Below are positions 21,474 through 24,817 of a DNA stretch of 24,817 nucleotides, one piece after another. The notes beneath the pieces are model-generated. The model was not told where the DNA came from, did no database searches, and saw nothing but the letters and a program-made list of their open reading frames with translations. Source of the DNA: Chara braunii (taxonomy: Eukaryota; Streptophyta; Charophyceae; Charales; Characeae); NCBI GenBank assembly GCA_003427395.1, contig BFEA01000191.1, forward strand, positions 240,284 to 265,100, in the 5' to 3' direction. Every line of letters starts with the position of its first letter. Positions within the stretch are counted from its first letter, which is position 1. The position numbers were made by a program, and so were the translations under genes.

Positions 21474-22120
21474 AAGAGCCACACGTTCGTCCTCGATCTG
21501 TGCGAGCCGGTTGACCTCAAACTGTGGAAGCCCCAAGCGTGGGAGACTTTGAATTCCTATCTTCAGACGTGGTGTCCCTCGCATTGGACTCTCGTTGTTT
21601 TCGTGCCGCGGCAGCACAACCTGTTGTTTCTCGCCAGCATGCACCATCTTTCTTTCGTCAAGCTGTTGGAAGGGAAGTGGGTGCGGAGAGAAGCAAAAAA
21701 AAAGCTTCCCCGTTGGGAACAATTTCTACACGGAGGAAGACCGCATGTACATCCTCTTCAAGGGTGACGATCTCCGCGTCAACACGTCCGTGGTCTACGA
21801 GGGAAACCTGCCCACGAGTGCCACGGCTGCTGTGCGATTGCCTCAGAGGGTCACCCAGACGGATGTGTCCGAGATTCCTTTCACGCCTTGCGACCGGTCG
21901 CTGGTGGTGCCTGAACGACAGGGCAGCGTCTACGGGGATATGGAATGCAATCCGACCCAATTCGTCGGTCTTCTTGATTTTCTTGGCAGGAAGGGAGAGG
22001 GTGTCGTGTTCCTTGGGAAACCGCACGCGCGAAGCGTTTGGGAGCTTCTGAAGGCCGACCGACACGTTGTCGCAATGGAAGGGAACTCCGACCTCTTGCA
22101 ATTCACGATGCAGGTGGTGA
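21474..22120 (+). other. Methyltransferase-like domain in B2 with altered motifs
   Basis: This domain has the same arrangement as in B1: SHTFVLDLCEPVD with CEPVD at 21501-21515 at the DPPY position, then WTLVVFVPRQ, KWVRR, and, after the A9 frameshift, TEEDRMYILFKGDDL. The end piece 21943-22086 has NPTQFVGLLDFL, then GVVFLGKPHA in the place of the DPFxGSG loop, then DRHVVAMEGN. Compared with B1, the same catalytic and cofactor motifs are replaced in the same way, which implies that the change is older than the split of the two copies. Confidence 0.5.
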
Positions 22121-23424
22121 AAAGCGAGGTCAATTCGAGTGGGCACAATTGTAAGTCCATGGTCGTGAGGCCAACACGGGATAAGGTGTGGAGCAAGAAG
22201 ACGGATATGTGGTTCAAGTTGAGCGAGAGGAAGAGGAACAAGATATACGATTTCTTGTTCCTTCAAACGCGTCCGAGGAGGGACACTGACGCCGAGTACA
22301 TCCGCCGGAAGGACCACATGTTGGCACTGCTCGACAACTACCACTTCGCCTCCCGCATGAACGCGAAGACGTTTATCGAAAGGCTGCAATCGCTGTACTT
22401 CGTGGAGTCCGAGGAGCAGTTGAAGTTAGCCAGTTATGCTTCCCTGATTTCCACTGACGACGAGGAAGCCATAGGTGTGGAGTTTGTCGCCAACGCGAAG
22501 GAGGAGGAGAGCGACACGGAGAGCATCGACCTGCAGTACGACCCGCCTCCGGCGGACGACGGCCGAGGGTCCTCGTCGGCCGGTCCATCACCAAGCGTTG
22601 CAGCCCTCATGTCACCATTGGCCAAACCGGCGCTGGGCACCATGCCGATGAAGTTGTTGGAGAGACATAGAGCTTTGGCCGCCCCCCCGCCCGCTTTGCG
22701 TCCCGGGTCCGTTGTCCCGCCCGATCATCCGTCTTGGAAGGATGACAACATCCCCTTCCTGCTTGAACCGCAACGTCATTCACCTGAGCAGGACTGGGGC
22801 CATGACNTGGTTTGGCATCCGGGAGTCATCCAGCCAGCGATACGAAATGGCGAGTGGGTCATGGCCGTGGCAATCCCGAGCGCGGGATGGGTGTCATTCC
22901 CATGCGAGTCGAAGTCCAACTTCCTGCACCTCGCGAGGATTTCGGTCCTCCAGAAAGTGAAGGTCGAAAATGACACTTTAGCACCCAGCGACCTGTCCCT
23001 CATTTCCACTGTTGGTCGACTGTTTGACGAGCTTCAGGACAAGTGCTGGTTGGAATTGACGGAGGACTACTACGAGCTCGACACGAGTCCGTCGAAGGGC
23101 GTGGTGGACTGGAAAGTGCCCCCTCCCTGTGGGTCGGACGGTGGTTCTGGGGGGGGGTCACCTGGAAGCGGAGGGGATGGGGGTGGCGACGCAGGGGGTG
23201 GCAAAGGAATCCCGCCTATGGGGGAGAGAGGGTCTCACGGCCGCAACACGACACTGGGAGGCAGCGCCAGGGTGGCAGGTTTCGCCATCGACCGGACTCC
23301 GTCGACAGGCACCCGGTCCGAGCACACGACACACTCCGCCGACCCCCAGACTTCGTCCGTGGGCTCAACGAGGGACACGTTGGCAGCCTTGGTTGCTCTG
23401 GGCATTCGCTCGGCCAGAAAGCCG

Positions 23425-23665
23425 AAGTCCGCCGGGATCCGAACTACGTCGGGTGAGGAGCCGCCAGAGCCGTCCGGAATGCGAAGCTGCTCGGGGTCGG
23501 GGGATCCAAGCACGGATCGAGAAATTCGCAGCATTGCGGCGCGGGACGGAGATGTCAGAACGGTGTCGCTTGCGCGGGAGCGACGGCCGCAAGGATTGCA
23601 GCGGGAGGCTGCAAGTACAGGGTCCGGTGACACGGAGGCCATGAAATCCGCCGAGATCCGAACTT
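23425..23665 (+). repeat. Two 22-bp palindromes read in frame within B2
   Basis: Reverse-orientation copies at 23425-23446 and 23644-23665 lie in the low-complexity tail of B2. Both are read in the same frame and give KSAGIRT and KSAEIRT. The reading frame is open across both. They are 219 bp apart, a multiple of three. Confidence 0.8.
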
Positions 23666-23799
23666 CTTCAGGGGGGGTTTGTCGGCCAGGGATTGTCATG
23701 CCGTTGAGAGGGGCAGCTTGCACGGGGACGGAAGGGCGATCCTCGCGATTCGGCACGGGTACCGCGGAAGGGGATGAGTTTCGTGGAAGGGAAGTAGGG

Positions 23800-24030
23800 G
23801 AGGAAACGGAGGAACAGAAGGGAGTGCAAGAAGGGGAGGAAGAAGGGGAAGAAGAGGAGGAAGGGGAGGAAGCGGGAGAAACGGAGCTAATTGATTTGTT
23901 TGAAGGAAGGGAGGGTGTCGGGTCCGGAGAAGACGAAGTGGAACACAGGGAGGACAATGCCGGATCTGGAGAGTCGTCTGACGAGTTCGGACAACTGTAC
24001 GGAGAGCATCACGAGGATGATGTCGACGAC
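23800..24030 (+). other. Glu-rich acidic tract in the B2 tail
   Basis: Purine-rich sequence encodes repeated Glu, Gly and Asp (GEEEGEEEEEGEEAGE, then EDEVEHRED and EDDVDDDATT). Such tracts are common in chromatin proteins, but that is no proof of function here. The tract is followed by a Ser- and Pro-containing region with SPSEKSRRISIDEVI near 24160. Confidence 0.7.
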
Positions 24031-24469
24031 GATGCCACGACAATAGAGATGGAGACACAAGTGGTCAGCAGCCTTTCCACAGAGCCTGAAGATTATGCGG
24101 TCCGTCCACTGACGTCTGCTGTCGACTTGCAACACCGGTTCGACGAGGCTTCCGTCGCTATCAGCCCGTCTGAAAAAAGTCGACGTATAAGCATCGACGA
24201 AGTTATCGACGGTATCCTCGGTGACCACAACGTGTCTGCCCGTCCGTCCGCAACTGCCAACGTCACATCTTCCGTGGCAGCTGCCCTCGCTTCGTCGCCG
24301 CCGAAGTCTCTGGTGCTGCAGGCCACCCTTGCCGCCGAAGGCGAAGGCGAGTGCGGTGGAGGACAGCATTTGACGTCCCCCAAAAAATTGAGGTTCGGCG
24401 GTCAGGTTGTCGACGTGCTCGCTTTGCCTGCGCCAAATTCACCATCGAAGGAACGGAGAGAGAAACAGA

Positions 24470-24478
24470 CAGGTAAGC
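24470..24478 (+). other. Possible 5' splice donor at the end of B2
   Basis: ACAG/GTAAGC at 24469-24478 matches the donor consensus. It lies 8 bp before the in-frame TGA at 24481-24483, so the visible stop may be intronic and the last exon may lie further on or beyond the window. No acceptor could be chosen with confidence. Confidence 0.4.
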
Positions 24479-24483
24479 CTTGA

Positions 24484-24817
24484 AGAACGCCTGCACATCC
24501 GGATGTCGCCGGATTACAGTCCGCGCTATACACACGACGACTGTCCACACTGTCTGTGCATACGAGAAGTTCCAGATGTCGGCATGCTACAGCATGCAGC
24601 CCTTCCTACTCCAGCTTGTCGGCCTATCAGTGACTCGGCCGGGTTGCTAGTCGAGGGCGGCGAAAACTTCGTCCAAAACCTTACACTCCATCCAAGGAAG
24701 GATCTGCCCCAGCTGAGGAAGTGGCCAAGGTGCTAAGAAAGTGGCCAAGTACATGGACTGACAGTTTTCCCTTCTCGGGAATAGTGTCGGTTTTAGTCCG
24801 CCGGGATCCGAACTTCC
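24484..24817. other. B2 downstream region, ends in a palindrome
   Basis: It has an open frame to 24736 but no recognised motif. A direct repeat AAGTGGCCAAG occurs at about 24719-24729 and 24739-24749. A reverse-orientation 22-bp palindrome lies at 24794-24815, just before the window end. Confidence 0.5.

Larger units (their letters stand above)
19606..24483 (+). pseudogene. Gene B2: large ParB-like and methyltransferase-like protein, interrupted
   Basis: I start at ATG 19606 because its context GCCATGGCG is strong. Order of parts: a Lys-rich linker likely to be a nuclear localisation signal (KKQKTKTP, about 19714-19740); a ParB/sulfiredoxin-like domain (about 19918-20286); a basic middle region; a helical block LSVQAMVQLVKCDRVLVRLW shared with B1; a methyltransferase-like domain (about 21474-22120); a helical region; a Ser/Pro linker; a conserved C-terminal block with VWHPGVIQPA (about 22756-23130); then Gly-rich and Glu-rich low complexity. 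Breaks are TAG at 20602-20604, a frameshift near 21085-21095 and a second, opposite shift at the A9 run 21695-21703. Both shifts can be placed exactly because B1 aligns across them. Assembly errors could explain the shifts; the TAG would then be the one true lesion. One ambiguous base is at 22807. Confidence 0.72.

Noticed and set aside
19606-24483. Bacterial contamination, given ParB and methyltransferase resemblance
   Set aside because: Splice-like sites, low-complexity tails, microsatellites on the same scaffold, lack of operon structure and relic copies all fit a eukaryotic nucleus better.
6021-24815. BamHI-type site (GGATCC) in the palindrome as a cloning or adapter artefact
   Set aside because: Copies vary, many lack an intact GGATCC, they are embedded in ordered tandem units, and two lie in frame in a coding region.
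1-24817. Autonomous retrotransposon or DDE transposon
   Set aside because: I found no reverse transcriptase, integrase, RNase H or DDE motif and no LTR pair in the window.

Overview
The window looks like nuclear DNA of a repeat-rich eukaryote, most likely a green plant or alga. I think a charophyte such as Chara braunii is the best guess, but this rests on recollection of similar repeat-derived peptides and not on a search. Signs of a eukaryotic nuclear scaffold are a 945-base run of N, isolated ambiguous bases, GT-AG splice-like signals, long microsatellites, large palindromic and tandem repeats, and decayed coding copies. No rRNA, tRNA, reverse transcriptase, DDE transposase, tyrosine recombinase or CRISPR array was recognised.

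Layout: 1-6066 holds cassette copy 1. It has an intact ORF of an unrecognised family (gene A1, 320-1177), an AT-rich spacer, and a 5'-truncated, stop-riddled relative of a large protein (gene B1, 2291-6066) that ends in coding tandem repeats. 5886-9480 is an array of roughly 1-kb units bounded by 58-bp inverted repeats. 9481-14760 has no convincing gene: a 330-bp foldback, a GAT-rich tract running into the N gap, GC-rich DNA, a TG-rich tract and an ATCG-rich degenerate repeat. 14777-16297 is dense in a 22-bp palindromic motif, including three 172-bp tandem units. 16630-24483 is cassette copy 2: a broken A2, a spacer with more palindromes, an unrecognised upstream reading frame, and a nearly complete but interrupted B2 of about 1,600 residues or more.

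The main result is that two strongly diverged copies of the same two-gene cassette (A then B, same strand) lie within 25 kb. By my reading, B joins a ParB/sulfiredoxin-like N-terminal domain to a DNA-methyltransferase-like domain. In both copies that domain has lost the canonical DPPY and DPFxGSG-type motifs in the same way, while keeping the overall layout. The second result is a dispersed family of at least 39 copies of a 22-bp palindrome, in both orientations, two of them read in frame inside B2. A ParB-like protein beside clustered palindromes suggests a protein and binding-site relationship like ParB/parS, but that link is a hypothesis. Nothing in the window proves mobility; the A-B cassette could be an element, a gene family, or a relic of one.
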